Assembly (NCBI RefSeq): GCF_014224155.1
Contig: NZ_JAASUI010000004.1
Coordinates: 163,705 to 227,704 of the forward strand
Length of the DNA: 64,000 bases
Origin: Listeria cossartiae subsp. cossartiae
GTDB taxonomy: Bacteria > Bacillota > Bacilli > Lactobacillales > Listeriaceae
Direction of reading: 5' to 3'
Shown: positions 1-14,435 of the stretch, piece by piece
How the letters are laid out: each line of letters starts with the position of its first letter
How positions within the stretch are numbered: the first letter of the stretch is position 1
The notes under the pieces: model-generated
The model's database searches: none
Seen by the model: the letters and a program-made list of their open reading frames with translations, nothing else
What the model was told of the DNA's origin: nothing
Program-made: the position numbers and the translations under genes

Positions 1-798
<798 letters not shown>

Positions 799-840
799 TT
801 ACCTTCCCCTTTATAGGGACGTTACAAGAAACGCCGACTT

Positions 841-1719
<879 letters not shown>

Positions 1720-1750
1720 TCACCACCTTTGAATTTATTCCGTATCTAAA

Positions 1751-3280
<1,530 letters not shown>

Positions 3281-3291
3281 TTAAACGGAAA

Positions 3292-4340
<1,049 letters not shown>

Positions 4341-4427
4341 GCCAGTTTCACTCCTTTCTATCCATTCGCTTAAATTATTCGTTCGAACTGAAAGAGATGA
4401 GGTTTGAATGCCTCAACTTCCTTCAAA

Positions 4428-4658
<231 letters not shown>

Positions 4659-4717
4659 CTAATTTTTCTTAAAATTATTTTTTATTACTTTTATAAATGA
4701 CTTAATTGAAAGTTAGT

Positions 4718-5434
<717 letters not shown>

Positions 5435-5440
5435 TTAGGT

Positions 5441-5839
5441 TCACCCCTCTCTTTTTAAAAACTTTTTTCTGCGGTACATGGAATACGCAAAAAAATCTAG
5501 AAAAATAATTGCATATGCAAGCCCAAGTCCGATTACCATGCTATAAACATGAAAATATTCCGGCAGTTGCGTCGCTATAATTGTAGCAAGTAACACGCTT
5601 CCCATTCTTAACGTCATTCCCATACCATAGAAAGAACGATTTTCAGCTAAAGCTCTTGTCATTGCTTGCGTGCGCCTCATTAATATCCAGTAATTAAACC
5701 AGCCGACGATTAATCCCAATTTAAGTCCTAAAAAAATATGTACATATGGGGTTAAAAACCAGCCACAAAGGCAAACAGCAATAAAAAGGACCATATACTT
5801 TTGATGACGATGATACATGCCAATTAGCGATTCTAACAT
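5441..5839 (-). CDS. atpI: ATP synthase protein I (accessory assembly factor)
   Basis: Small membrane protein at the head of the atp operon, proposed in the family to help c-ring assembly or Mg2+ supply. I start at the ATG at 5839 (MLESLIGMYHRHQKYMV, 132 residues), with aaagga about 11 nt upstream. An in-frame ATG 51 nt further up has no ribosome binding site. Four hydrophobic segments are visible, with a basic C-terminus YRRKKFLKREG. AtpI is poorly conserved, so the call rests mostly on position and topology. Confidence 0.85.
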   Translation of the reverse strand: MLESLIGMYHRHQKYMVLFIAVCLCGWFLTPYVHIFLGLKLGLIVGWFNYWILMRRTQAMTRALAENRSFYGMGMTLRMGSVLLATIIATQLPEYFHVYSMVIGLGLAYAIIFLDFFAYSMYRRKKFLKREG

Positions 5840-5995
5840 TCGGGGCGCAATCCTTTCTTTTTCAAAAGATTTTTCTTTCCAGATGACCATTTTGAAATCT
5901 CAGGGAGTAAGTTCAGTTTGTGAAAACAAGCACATTTTTCCCAATTCATCCCAATCCCAAACACACATGAAAGCCTTATCAGCGTGTCAGTTCTT

Positions 5996-6025
5996 AGCAT
6001 ACAACAGCCAAAAGAGAAAAGTCAA
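5996..6025 (-). promoter_or_regulatory. Candidate sigma-A promoter of the atp operon
   Basis: On the minus strand, TTGACT (6020-6025) and TATGCT (5996-6001) are separated by 18 bp, about 155 bp upstream of the atpI start. It is the best -35/-10 pair I found ahead of atpI. No transcript data were used. Confidence 0.5.
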
Positions 6026-6631
6026 TACACTTTCACAAATTGTGCGTACATCTACTACTAATAGTAACACAATCGGACCCATCCATAAAAGAATAGCCTA
6101 TTATTTCTGAGATTTTTTTGATTTCAAAATCGTTCTGTTTCCTAGATTGCCACGCCAGAATTATTTTTGTCCATTTAACAGCAATCAACACCTCCGTAAT
6201 CATTGGAAAAACTAGCCGACCATTCGTGTGCTATTTCACAAAAAAGGTCAAAATAACTTCCTTTCGTACAAATAAAAAAACTTCTACCATGATTGGTAAA
6301 AGAATTCGATACGATTATTCGCAAACTTCGCGACCGAAAGTTCTTTTCCCAAGAAAAAGAACGGAAAAAACAGCCGGACTCACTTGTCGTGAGTTGCATT
6401 TTGATATAGAGTGCCCGTATAAATTCCAATTCAGTCAACGCAAACCTCACGTCGGCGGGATTGTAGTGAATACTGAGCGCAGTCTTCTATCCCTATGCTA
6501 AAAACAAGCTATTTTTTGGGCTCTTATATTAATAACATTGACCATCTTATCACATGTAACATAAAAGAACTAGTGAAAATCGAGCGTGTAACATATCTGT
6601 AACAATAAGGCGCTTTCATTCCAAATAAAGA
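6026..6631. other. Long intergenic region without a convincing gene
   Basis: About 600 bp between the atp promoter and the mnaA terminator. Open frames on both strands (for example 6118-6501 and 6175-6450) have no ribosome binding site and no family-like composition, and I do not call them. The only structure I noticed is a set of three TGTAACA repeats at 6555-6604 (see findings). Confidence 0.6.
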
Positions 6632-6661
6632 GGAAAACTAGACTTTTAACGCCTAGTTTCC
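6632..6661 (-). terminator. Rho-independent terminator after mnaA
   Basis: On the minus strand, GGAAACTAG pairs with CTAGTTTTCC around an 11-nt loop and a T-rich tail follows. It lies 10 bp after the mnaA stop. Confidence 0.75.
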
Positions 6662-6670
6662 CGCTATGTT

Positions 6671-7810
6671 TTACACGATAAAATCTTCTGGTCGTTCTGT
6701 TCCATCAAACTGACTTTTAATTGCTGCTAAAATACGAGTAGCTGCATTCCCGTCGCCATATGGATTAGCCGCGTGCGCCATTTTATCATGGTTTTCCTTA
6801 TTGTCGAGTAGATTTAATGCTTCTTTTATTAAGTTTGCTTTATTTGTTCCGATTAATTTCAACGTTCCGGCTTCGATTCCTTCTGGGCGCTCGGTCGTAT
6901 CACGCAAAACTAGCACTGGCACACCCATGCCCGGCGCTTCTTCTTGCACGCCACCTGAATCTGTAAATACAAGATAAGCTTTACGTAAGAAATTATGAAA
7001 GTCAATCGCATCTAACGGCTCAATTAAATGAATTCGTTCGTGTCCACCTAAAATGGCCGTCGCTTTTTCTCTAACTGCTGGGTTTAAATGCATTGGATAA
7101 ACGAGTTCCACGTCCTCGCGACTTTCCACGATTTCGCGAACTGCTTCAAACATCCCTTGCATCGGTTCCCCAAGATTTTCTCTGCGATGGGCAGTCATTA
7201 ATATTAAGCGATTTTCGCCAAGATTTTCCAAAATAGGATGATGATAATCTTTTTGAACCGTTGTTTTAAGTGCATCAATTGCTGTATTCCCCGTTACAAA
7301 AATCGTAGCTGGGTCTTTACCTTCCGCAAGCAAGTTTTCTTTAGCTTGTTTCGTTGGGGAAAAGTGCATGTCTGCCATCACACCCGTTAATTGGCGATTC
7401 ATTTCTTCTGGGAACGGCGAGTATTTGTTCCACGTTCTAAGTCCGGCTTCGACATGTCCTAGCATTTTTTGTTGATAGAACGTTGCAAGTCCGGCAGCAA
7501 AACTCGTTGTTGTGTCGCCGTGCACTAAAACGATGTCCGGATTTTCCGCAGCGATAACTTCATTGATTCCGTTCATTACGCGTGAAGTTATGTCCGCTAA
7601 GGTTTGGCCTTTTTTCATAATATCTAAGTCAATATCCGGTTTTATCTCAAAAATTTCTAACACTTGATCCAACATTTCGCGGTGTTGGGCTGTAATAACT
7701 ACCGTTGACTCAAATGTTTCTGGTTCTTTTTCTAACGCCAAAACGAGCGGTGCCATTTTTATTGCCTCTGGTCTTGTACCAAAGATACTCATTACTTTGA
7801 TTTTAGCCAA
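6671..7810 (-). CDS. mnaA: UDP-N-acetylglucosamine 2-epimerase (non-hydrolysing)
   Basis: Interconverts UDP-GlcNAc and UDP-ManNAc, supplying ManNAc for the wall teichoic acid linkage unit in the cytoplasm. The 379-residue protein matches the GT-B-like epimerase family: N-terminal FGTRPEAIKMAPL, GDTTTSFAAG near residue 98, HRRENLG in the middle, and DSGGVQEEAPGMGVPVLVLR near residue 285. A good aaggagg lies just upstream of the ATG. It is the last gene of a upp-mnaA stretch, separated from upp by a probable terminator whose T-run abuts the mnaA ribosome binding site. Confidence 0.95.
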   Translation of the reverse strand: MAKIKVMSIFGTRPEAIKMAPLVLALEKEPETFESTVVITAQHREMLDQVLEIFEIKPDIDLDIMKKGQTLADITSRVMNGINEVIAAENPDIVLVHGDTTTSFAAGLATFYQQKMLGHVEAGLRTWNKYSPFPEEMNRQLTGVMADMHFSPTKQAKENLLAEGKDPATIFVTGNTAIDALKTTVQKDYHHPILENLGENRLILMTAHRRENLGEPMQGMFEAVREIVESREDVELVYPMHLNPAVREKATAILGGHERIHLIEPLDAIDFHNFLRKAYLVFTDSGGVQEEAPGMGVPVLVLRDTTERPEGIEAGTLKLIGTNKANLIKEALNLLDNKENHDKMAHAANPYGDGNAATRILAAIKSQFDGTERPEDFIV

Positions 7811-7826
7811 TTTCGAACCTCCTTAT

Positions 7827-7918
7827 AAAAAAACTCCTCAGAAATAGCTCGACAAAAAATTTTCCAGTTTGCCAGAAGCAGCACTGTTTATAATTCCTTA
7901 TCTCACTAAATCGAGGAG
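7827..7918 (-). terminator. Probable terminator between upp and mnaA, with a large loop
   Basis: On the minus strand, CTCCTC (7913-7918) can pair with GAGGAG (7834-7839), extended by partly paired flanks, and a run of seven T follows. The loop is long, so efficiency is uncertain; read-through into mnaA is plausible. Confidence 0.5.
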
Positions 7919-7926
7919 AATGTTAA

Positions 7927-8556
7927 TTATTTAGTTCCGAATAATCTATCGCCAGCATCTCCTAAGCCTGGACGGATATAACCATTTTCGTCTAACTTCT
8001 CGTCTAAGCCAGCTACGTAGATTTCTACGTCTGGATGTGCGTCTTGAAGAGCTTTAACGCCTTCTGGAGCCGCTACTAGACACATGAATTTCATGTTGCG
8101 TGCGCCGCGTTTTTTCAAGCAATCGATAGCCATAATTGCGGATCCGCCAGTTGCAAGCATTGGATCTACAACGATGAAAAGACGTTCTTCCACATCAGAA
8201 GGTAGTTTTACAAAATATTCTACTGGTTCAAGCGTATCGTGGTCGCGGTAAAGACCTACGTGACCTACTTTAGCAGCAGGGATAAGTTTTAAAATACCGT
8301 CTTGCATACCTAGACCAGCTCTTAAAATAGGCACAATACCTAATTTTTTACCAGTAAGTGTTTTAGCCGTTGTTGTTTGTAGTGGTGTTTCTACTTGGAT
8401 GTCTTCTAGTTCCATATCACGTGTAATTTCGTACGCCATTAATGTAGCGACTTCATCTACAAGTTCGCGGAATGCTTTTGTTCCCGTATTTTTATCTCGA
8501 ATGATTGTTAATTTGTGTTGTACTAGTGGGTGATCAATTACGTGTACATTTGCCAT
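7927..8556 (-). CDS. upp: Uracil phosphoribosyltransferase
   Basis: Salvage enzyme making UMP from uracil and PRPP. The 209-residue length is standard. The PRPP-binding motif is [16 protein letters not shown] at about residues 128-143, and the C-terminal uracil-binding stretch [16 protein letters not shown] is intact. The start at 8556 is preceded by aaaggag. As in Bacillus, it lies next to glyA, with a terminator between them. Confidence 0.97.
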   Translation of the reverse strand: MANVHVIDHPLVQHKLTIIRDKNTGTKAFRELVDEVATLMAYEITRDMELEDIQVETPLQTTTAKTLTGKKLGIVPILRAGLGMQDGILKLIPAAKVGHVGLYRDHDTLEPVEYFVKLPSDVEERLFIVVDPMLATGGSAIMAIDCLKKRGARNMKFMCLVAAPEGVKALQDAHPDVEIYVAGLDEKLDENGYIRPGLGDAGDRLFGTK

Positions 8557-8644
8557 CGATTAGTTCGCTCCTTTGATATTGAAAATTTCCTTCTCTTATT
8601 GTATCAGAACAAGACACAAGTGCAAGGATTAATTTGCTATACAT

Positions 8645-8682
8645 GAAAAAAACCGGTTTTCTCTATAATTAGAAAAAACCGG
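8645..8682 (-). terminator. Rho-independent terminator after glyA
   Basis: On the minus strand, CCGGTTTTTTCT pairs with AGAGAAAACCGG and is followed by seven to eight T. It lies 11 bp after the glyA stop. Confidence 0.85.
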
Positions 8683-8692
8683 AATCATTATT

Positions 8693-9934
8693 TTATAAAC
8701 TTGGATAAAGTGGATATTCATTTGTTAAAGTTGCAACACGCGCTTTAACATCTGCCAAAACTTCTTCATTTTCTAAGTTATGCAGCACTTCTGAAATAAG
8801 TACGCCAACTTTTTCAATCGCAACTTCATCGAATCCACGGGTTGTCACTGCGGCAACACCTACACGGATACCACTTGTTACAAATGGACTTTCTGTTTCA
8901 AATGGAATGGTATTTTTGTTCACGGTAATACCAACTTCATCTAATACTTTTTCAGCAGCTTTCCCTGTTAAGCCTAGTGGTTTTAAATCAATTAATAGTA
9001 AATGATTATCTGAACCTCCTGTTAAAACAGCAACATCATTTGCTTGAAGTGTTTCTGCTAATTTTTTAGAGTTACGAATAATTTGCTCACAGTACGTAGT
9101 GAATTCCGGTTGTAAAGCTTCGCCAAATGCTACTGCTTTCGCTGCGATAACGTGCATTAACGGTCCACCTTGGATTCCTGGGAAAATCGATTTATTCAAT
9201 TTTTGTTCCCATTCTGCTTTGGCTAAAATCATTCCGCCGCGAGGTCCACGAAGGGTTTTATGGGTCGTTGTTGTTGTAAAATCAGCATAAGGAACTGGAT
9301 TTTGATGTAAACCAGCAGCAACAAGGCCAGCGATATGCGCCATATCAACCATTAGGTACGCGCCAACTTCATCAGCAATTTCACGGAATTTAGCAAAATC
9401 AATTTTACGTGGGTAAGCACTTGCGCCTGCTACGATCATTTTTGGTTTATGTTTTAAAGCAGCTTCACGGACGATATCATAGTCAATTTCTTTTGTATCT
9501 TCACGCACACCGTATTCAACAAAATTGTATAAAACACCACTGAAATTCACTGGGCTACCATGTGTTAAATGACCACCATGTGAAAGGTTCATACCAAGCA
9601 CTGTGTCACCTGGTTCAAGCACTGTATGATAAACTGCCATATTCGCTTGAGCGCCTGAGTGAGGTTGAACATTCGCATATTCAGCGCCAAATAATTTTTT
9701 CGCGCGGTCGCGGGCTAAATCTTCCACAATATCCACGAATTCACATCCGCCGTAGTAACGTTTTCCTGGATAGCCTTCTGCATATTTATTCGTTAATACA
9801 GAACCCATTGCTTCCATTACTTGCTCACTAACAAAATTCTCAGATGCGATTAATTCGATATTCGCGCGTTGTCTACCAAGCTCTAACTTAATTGCATCAA
9901 AAACTTCCTTATCTTGCTTTTGTAAATAGACCAT
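8693..9934 (-). CDS. glyA: Serine hydroxymethyltransferase
   Basis: PLP enzyme converting serine and tetrahydrofolate to glycine and 5,10-methylene-THF, the main source of one-carbon units. The 413 residues carry the PLP lysine at about residue 226 in [15 protein letters not shown], plus the N-terminal [10 protein letters not shown] and [13 protein letters not shown] motifs. Length and start (ATG at 9934, aaggatgggg upstream) fit the family. It lies between upp and ywlE, the order known from Bacillus apart from a few genes missing here. Confidence 0.98.
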   Translation of the reverse strand: MVYLQKQDKEVFDAIKLELGRQRANIELIASENFVSEQVMEAMGSVLTNKYAEGYPGKRYYGGCEFVDIVEDLARDRAKKLFGAEYANVQPHSGAQANMAVYHTVLEPGDTVLGMNLSHGGHLTHGSPVNFSGVLYNFVEYGVREDTKEIDYDIVREAALKHKPKMIVAGASAYPRKIDFAKFREIADEVGAYLMVDMAHIAGLVAAGLHQNPVPYADFTTTTTHKTLRGPRGGMILAKAEWEQKLNKSIFPGIQGGPLMHVIAAKAVAFGEALQPEFTTYCEQIIRNSKKLAETLQANDVAVLTGGSDNHLLLIDLKPLGLTGKAAEKVLDEVGITVNKNTIPFETESPFVTSGIRVGVAAVTTRGFDEVAIEKVGVLISEVLHNLENEEVLADVKARVATLTNEYPLYPSL

Positions 9935-10034
9935 CTGTGGACCCCATCCTTTTCTGATAAATTTTTCAAGTGAACTGTTATGTATTATCTTTAATAATTA
10001 CTTAAATTGGGTAGAAAAGCAAGCATTTTGGAAT

Positions 10035-10093
10035 AAAAAAACGCAATTCCCGATAGTGAAGCGCTTCACTTATAGAAAACGTTCGGAAATTGC
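10035..10093 (-). terminator. Terminator overlapping the 3' end of ywlE
   Basis: On the minus strand, GCAATTTCCGA inside the last ywlE codons pairs with TCGGGAATTGC beyond the stop, followed by seven T. The apical part contains the perfect 16-bp palindrome AGTGAAGCGCTTCACT. The 3' end of the gene therefore doubles as the terminator stem. Confidence 0.75.
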
Positions 10094-10477
10094 ACTTTTT
10101 AATTCATAATAGGTGATTTCGTATTGTTCAATCGGTCCGCCATATGGATCTGGAATATCCGTTCCATCTTCAGAAACCAGTTGTATTTTATCGCTTGCTT
10201 TTGGAAAAATGTTTTTAAGTTCCGCTTGATGGCTTTGGGTCATTACGTAGATTTGCTCTGCCCAATCGATATCCGCTTGTGTGATTTTTTTTGCTTGATG
10301 CGTTGTTGGCAAATTCATTTGCGCGAGAATCTGGCGCGAGTTTTCAGAGATAGCATCCCCGTCCAAAGCGCGCGTCCCAGCTGAACGAACCGTTAAATCC
10401 GGCCGCAAGTTTTGCAAGATTTTCTCAGCTAAAGGGCTTCGGCATGTGTTTCCTGTACAAACAAATAATACATTCAT
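10070..10477 (-). CDS. ywlE: Low-molecular-weight phosphatase, probable protein-arginine phosphatase YwlE
   Basis: The 135-residue LMW-PTP fold protein has the P-loop CTGNTCRS, with nucleophile Cys7 and Arg13, and the general acid Asp110 in DIPDPYGG. Thr11 in the loop is the residue that, in Bacillus YwlE, favours phosphoarginine over phosphotyrosine (family knowledge). With the ywlC-ywlE-glyA-upp order shared with Bacillus, I read it as an arginine phosphatase opposing the McsB kinase. It overlaps ywlC by 4 bp, so the two are coupled. A tyrosine phosphatase role is the alternative. Confidence 0.85.
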   Translation of the reverse strand: MNVLFVCTGNTCRSPLAEKILQNLRPDLTVRSAGTRALDGDAISENSRQILAQMNLPTTHQAKKITQADIDWAEQIYVMTQSHQAELKNIFPKASDKIQLVSEDGTDIPDPYGGPIEQYEITYYELKSAISERFL

Positions 10478-11511
10478 TCGCTAATCCTCCTATTTCCAGC
10501 TGCTTTTTCTAATCGGTTCATAATCGCTGCACCTAGTTCTGTTTCTGGGTAAACTTCTGCAAAAATTAGCTCCACATCCTCGTGGTCAAATGCGCGCAAT
10601 CCGTTGTAAAGGCTAGTGGCCACTTCATCCAGCGCGGAAATACTGCCCGTTGTTTGAATGACCGCATTCGTCGTTAGTTTATTCGCCAGTTCTTTTGTAG
10701 CTAAAATGCCGATTTTTTTATGCGCTGCTTCAGCTTTATTTATTTCACTTTGCCAAAATTCAGTGGAACCTTCAATAAGGTAAACAGGAGCTTTTGGTGC
10801 GTAATGCGTATATTTCATGCCTGGAGCTTTTGGTTTCTCTGTTTCGGTTGTGCTGTTTGAAGATGAGTCAACTGGGCCGATTACTCGTTCGATTTGTTCT
10901 TTCGTAATGCCACCCGGGCGTAAAATAATTGGTACTTCTAGCGAGCAATCAATCACGGTTGATTCTAAGCCCACACCAGTTGGACCTCCGTCGATGATTC
11001 CGGCAATTTTTCCATCTAAATCTTCTATTACATGGTTAGCAGTTGTTGGGCTTGGTTTTCCGGAGCGATTTGCGCTTGGAGCCGCCACTGGAATATTTGC
11101 TGCTTTTATTAATTCAAGACTTACTGGGTGTTCCGGCATGCGAACGCCGACTGTGGATAAACCAGCAGAAACATTGGCTGCTAAACTATCTTTTTTCAAA
11201 GGGAGAATCACTGTTAATGGGCCTGGCCAAAATTCTTCCATTAATTGGATTGCTTTCGGTGGATAACTCGCTACAAACTGATCCATTTGTTCGCGACGGG
11301 CGATGTGGACAATTAGCGGGTTATCTGATGGGCGACCTTTTGCAGCGTATATTTTTTGAATGGCTGCTTGGTTTGTCGCATCTGCGCCAAGACCATAAAC
11401 TGTTTCGGTTGGGAAAGCCACACATTCGCCATTTTGCAATAATTCGGCTGCCGCTTGGTAGATGGCTTGGTTTGATGATTGTTTTGTTATTTTCCAATGG
11501 TTGGTTTGCAT
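10474..11511 (-). CDS. ywlC: Threonylcarbamoyl-AMP synthase (Sua5/YwlC)
   Basis: Makes threonylcarbamoyl-AMP from threonine, bicarbonate and ATP for the t6A37 modification of ANN-decoding tRNAs. The 345 residues comprise an N-terminal YrdC domain (about 15-205) with YAAKGRPSDNPLIVH and APSANRSGKPSPT, and a C-terminal Sua5 domain (about 230-340) joined by a Ser/Thr-rich linker near 215. The start ATG at 11511 has aaagggg upstream. A DnaA-box cluster lies immediately upstream of this gene, and ywlE follows with a 4-bp overlap. Confidence 0.95.
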   Translation of the reverse strand: MQTNHWKITKQSSNQAIYQAAAELLQNGECVAFPTETVYGLGADATNQAAIQKIYAAKGRPSDNPLIVHIARREQMDQFVASYPPKAIQLMEEFWPGPLTVILPLKKDSLAANVSAGLSTVGVRMPEHPVSLELIKAANIPVAAPSANRSGKPSPTTANHVIEDLDGKIAGIIDGGPTGVGLESTVIDCSLEVPIILRPGGITKEQIERVIGPVDSSSNSTTETEKPKAPGMKYTHYAPKAPVYLIEGSTEFWQSEINKAEAAHKKIGILATKELANKLTTNAVIQTTGSISALDEVATSLYNGLRAFDHEDVELIFAEVYPETELGAAIMNRLEKAAGNRRISE

Positions 11512-11617
11512 GAATTTCGGTCCCCTTTACATAACTTCTATTATATTTTAACGTTTTCTGCTTTATTTTTACAGTATTGTTTTTTAAAATCAGGAAATCG
11601 CTCTTTTTGAACAAAAG

Positions 11618-11992
11618 TTATCCCCAAACTGTGGATAATAACTTTGTCAATGGGGATAACTTATTGTGAAATGTGGATAATTCGTAAAGCTAAGTAAAAA
11701 AGCCATTTTTTTTATTAAGATTTGATTAAAAAATTTTTTTGCACAACATTTTATCCACAGTTTTGTGGATAACTTTGATAAGAAAAAGACGCTTCTTTTC
11801 CAGAAACGTCTTTATACCAGTATGTTGGAGCATGTTACGTAACGATCTTTTGAATTTATATCTTTGTGGATAAGAACAGTGGAATGTGGATAACTTTTTT
11901 CGAATAGTTGTTTTACTCGTTCGCCTTGTGTATAACCTATCTCGACGCCGACCCAAAAGGATGGTTTTAAGACATATTTTAAGTTATCCATA
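11618..11992. promoter_or_regulatory. DnaA-box cluster between and within prmC and ywlC
   Basis: Six perfect DnaA boxes (TTATCCACA or its complement) are at 11630-11638, 11672-11680, 11751-11759, 11764-11772, 11865-11873 and 11885-11893. Four one-mismatch boxes are at 11618-11626, 11651-11659, 11927-11935 and 11984-11992. The two at 11751 and 11764 face each other 4 bp apart. Several lie inside the 3' end of prmC. There is no dnaA or dnaN gene here, so this is not the origin itself. A titration or control site for DnaA is the likely role. Confidence 0.85.
11783..11813 (-). terminator. Rho-independent terminator after prmC
   Basis: On the minus strand, AAAGACG and CGTCTTT form the stem and a T-rich tail follows. 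It starts at the prmC stop codon and lies within the DnaA-box cluster. Confidence 0.7.
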
Positions 11993-12663
11993 AATCGTTC
12001 ATAGATAGCGAGCCCATCATTTTCTGCAAATAACGCTAGAGCTGGCTCGTTTTTCAAAACATAATCCGACATCTCTGCTTTTTCAGCTTCTGCGATGTAT
12101 GGTGGATTTGCAACAATCATATCGAAACGTTCTTCCTTTTGCTTGAAAGCTTCCAGTAAATCCGTTTCTACAAAGCGCACATCGGCATTCAACAATCGCG
12201 CGTTCTTTTTCGCCACCGCAAGTGCTGGAGCCGATATGTCCGAAGCAGTCACTGCAATATTCGGAAATGCTTTTTTTAACGCAATGGCAATAATTCCGCT
12301 GCCGGTACAAACATCCAACACATTGTTCAAAGGATGCTTTTTCAAAAAGGCTTCCGCACAAGCGACAAGTTCCTCGGTTTCCGGGCGTGGAATAAGGACA
12401 TCTTTCGTCACTAAAAAATCATATCCATAAAACGGCGCTGTTTTTAAAATGTATTGAACTGGTTCTCCCGCCAAATATCTAGCAAAATCTTCCTCGAATT
12501 GTTTTTCATGATTCGGTTCAAGTTCGCGGTTTATTTCCATCCAAAGCTCAGAACGCGAAAGTCCCATCCTGGTTTCTAGTAAAACTTCCGCGGCATTTTG
12601 GTCCAAACCTTTTTCAAGAAGGATGGCTTCCGCATTTTTTAGCAATTGACTAATTTGCGTCAT
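11812..12663 (-). CDS. prmC: Peptide chain release factor N5-glutamine methyltransferase
   Basis: Methylates the Gln of the GGQ motif in release factors RF1 and RF2 using SAM. The 283 residues contain an N-terminal helical domain, the SAM-binding motif [15 protein letters not shown] near residue 116, and the family signature NPPY ([10 protein letters not shown]) near residue 185. It follows prfA (RF1), its substrate, with a 14-bp overlap, so the two are translated together. The 3' end carries two perfect DnaA boxes. Confidence 0.95.
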   Translation of the reverse strand: MTQISQLLKNAEAILLEKGLDQNAAEVLLETRMGLSRSELWMEINRELEPNHEKQFEEDFARYLAGEPVQYILKTAPFYGYDFLVTKDVLIPRPETEELVACAEAFLKKHPLNNVLDVCTGSGIIAIALKKAFPNIAVTASDISAPALAVAKKNARLLNADVRFVETDLLEAFKQKEERFDMIVANPPYIAEAEKAEMSDYVLKNEPALALFAENDGLAIYERFMDNLKYVLKPSFWVGVEIGYTQGERVKQLFEKSYPHSTVLIHKDINSKDRYVTCSNILV

Positions 12664-13726
12664 TTAAATGCTCCAGTTTACTTGTTTGATCTTCTAGGAT
12701 TAGCGCGTCAATGATTTCATCGAGTTTGCCTTCCATGATTTGATCTAATTTTTGGATGGTAAGGCCGATACGGTGGTCGGTTACTCGGTTTTGCGGATAG
12801 TTGTAAGTCCGGATACGTTCGGAGCGGTCACCTGTTCCAACAGCCGACTTACGGTTGGCATCGTATTCTTCGCGAGCTTCACGCTCAAATTTATCATAAA
12901 CACGTGCGCGCAATACTTTCATCGCTTTATCTTTATTTTTCAACTGAGAACGCTCATCTTGCATTGAAACGACAATCCCGGTTGGAATATGCGTTAAACG
13001 TACAGCTGACATCGTAGTATTGACACTTTGTCCGCCGGCACCAGTGGATGCGAATGTATCGGTACGGATATCTTTATCATGCAACTCGATTTCCACTTCT
13101 TCCGCTTCTGGCAAAATGGCTACTGTAGCTGTAGATGTATGAATTCGGCCGCCTGATTCAGTTTCCGGAACACGTTGTACACGGTGTGCGCCATTTTCAT
13201 ATTTCATACGAGAAAAAGCGTCATTTCCGTTCATCATCGCAATAATTTCTTTGTAGCCACCAATACCAGTCGGATTCGCGTCCATAATTTCTACTTTCCA
13301 GCCGCGTGATTCCGCGTATTTGCTGTACATCCGGAATAAATCGCCCGCAAATAAAGCCGCTTCATCCCCGCCAGCTGCTCCGCGAATCTCTAAAATAACG
13401 TTTTTATCATCATTTGGATCTTTTGGAACGAGTAAAAGTTTGAGACGTTCTTCCAAATCTGTTTTTTCTTTTTGAAGTTCCGCGAATTCTTCTTTAGCCA
13501 TTTCGCGCATTTCATCGTCTAGTTTTTCGCTTAGAAGTTCTTTTGTTTCGTTGATTTGTTCGTTCACATTTTTGTATTCGCGGTACGTTTCCACTGTGGC
13601 TGTAATGCCGGACTGTTCTTTGGAAAGGTCGCGCAGTCGCTTAGGATCAGATACTACATCTGGATCACTTAGTAGTTCGTTTAGTTCATCATAACGGTCT
13701 TCCACCGCCTGTAATCGATCATACAT
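12650..13726 (-). CDS. prfA: Peptide chain release factor 1 (RF1)
   Basis: Recognises UAA and UAG and triggers hydrolysis of peptidyl-tRNA in the ribosome. The 358 residues carry the RF1-type codon-recognition tripeptide PET (187-189) and the catalytic GGQ at 231-233 in [10 protein letters not shown]. Length is standard and there is no frameshift, unlike RF2 genes. This prfA is the release factor, not the Listeria virulence regulator of the same symbol. It overlaps prmC by 14 bp and follows tdk after 22 bp. Confidence 0.97.
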   Translation of the reverse strand: MYDRLQAVEDRYDELNELLSDPDVVSDPKRLRDLSKEQSGITATVETYREYKNVNEQINETKELLSEKLDDEMREMAKEEFAELQKEKTDLEERLKLLLVPKDPNDDKNVILEIRGAAGGDEAALFAGDLFRMYSKYAESRGWKVEIMDANPTGIGGYKEIIAMMNGNDAFSRMKYENGAHRVQRVPETESGGRIHTSTATVAILPEAEEVEIELHDKDIRTDTFASTGAGGQSVNTTMSAVRLTHIPTGIVVSMQDERSQLKNKDKAMKVLRARVYDKFEREAREEYDANRKSAVGTGDRSERIRTYNYPQNRVTDHRIGLTIQKLDQIMEGKLDEIIDALILEDQTSKLEHLNDAN

Positions 13727-13748
13727 TGTATTTCAACACCTCTTTAAC

Positions 13749-14324
13749 TTATTTTATTGGTGGATTGGCATGGCATTTGCGGCACACTGGGTAATAGTGG
13801 TCATTTCCGCCAATCATAATTTGTTCGCCGGTATAAACTGGTTTACCTTTGTCATCAACGCGCAAAACCATCGTCGCTTTTTTGGCACAGAACCAGCAAA
13901 TTGTTTTCATTTCTTCTAATTTATCCGCGTATAGCAGCAAGTATTTCGAGCCTTCAAATAATTCATTTCGAAAATCATTTTTTAGTCCGTAAGCAATTAC
14001 CGGGATATTTAAACTATCGACAATTTTCGCTAACTGAAATACATGTTCTTTTTCTAGAAATTGTGATTCGTCTAAAAGAACACAATTTGGTTTCGGATTA
14101 ATATTTGCTACGATTTCAAAAATATTCGTGTCGCTAAAAATGGGGGTTGCTTCTCGTTTCAGTCCAATTCGACTTGAAATGAAGCCAACTTGGTCTCTAT
14201 CGTCAATGCCTGAAGTAAAGATAGCTACTGTTTTATTTTGTTCTTCATAATTATGTGCGACTTTTAGAATTTCAATGGTTTTCCCACTATTCATGGAACC
14301 ATAACGGAAAAATAATTGTGCCAT
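13749..14324 (-). CDS. tdk: Thymidine kinase
   Basis: Phosphorylates thymidine to dTMP in nucleoside salvage. I start at the ATG at 14324 ([16 protein letters not shown]), preceded by aaagggag 8 nt upstream. Longer in-frame starts have no such site. The 191 residues have the P-loop GSMNSGKT at 9-16, the LLDESQFL Walker B/catalytic segment, and two zinc-binding pairs, CWFC and CRKC, near the C-terminus. This is the type II (TK1-like) enzyme. Confidence 0.95.
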   Translation of the reverse strand: MAQLFFRYGSMNSGKTIEILKVAHNYEEQNKTVAIFTSGIDDRDQVGFISSRIGLKREATPIFSDTNIFEIVANINPKPNCVLLDESQFLEKEHVFQLAKIVDSLNIPVIAYGLKNDFRNELFEGSKYLLLYADKLEEMKTICWFCAKKATMVLRVDDKGKPVYTGEQIMIGGNDHYYPVCRKCHANPPIK

Positions 14325-14400
14325 TAAGACCGCTCCCTTTAACTTTATAAACTCTTTTCCTATTTTATCATAGAGCGGCACAAATTGGGACATATAGTTA

Positions 14401-14431
14401 AAAAAAGCTACGCCGCATATGGGCATAGCTT
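14401..14431 (-). terminator. Rho-independent terminator after thrB
   Basis: On the minus strand, an AGCTATGCCC/GGCGTAGCT hairpin is followed by six to seven T. It sits right after the thrB stop and ends the hom-thrC-thrB operon. Confidence 0.8.
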
Positions 14432-14435
14432 GATT

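Noticed and set aside
6118..6501. Open frames in the mnaA-atpI gap on both strands (6118-6501 plus, 6175-6450 minus)
   Set aside because: No ribosome binding site, no recognisable family, and residue composition unlike Listeria proteins.
10817..11513. Long plus-strand frames opposite ywlC (10817-11266 and 11043-11513)
   Set aside because: They lie entirely antisense to a clear Sua5/YwlC gene and have no ribosome binding site; they are shadows of its codon pattern.
11618..11992. DnaA-box cluster interpreted as the chromosomal origin
   Set aside because: No dnaA, dnaN, rpmH or similar genes nearby and no AT-rich unwinding region with the usual layout; the site is better read as a secondary DnaA cluster.
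12650..13726. prfA as the Listeria virulence activator
   Set aside because: The protein has GGQ and PET release-factor motifs and lies next to prmC; it is release factor 1.
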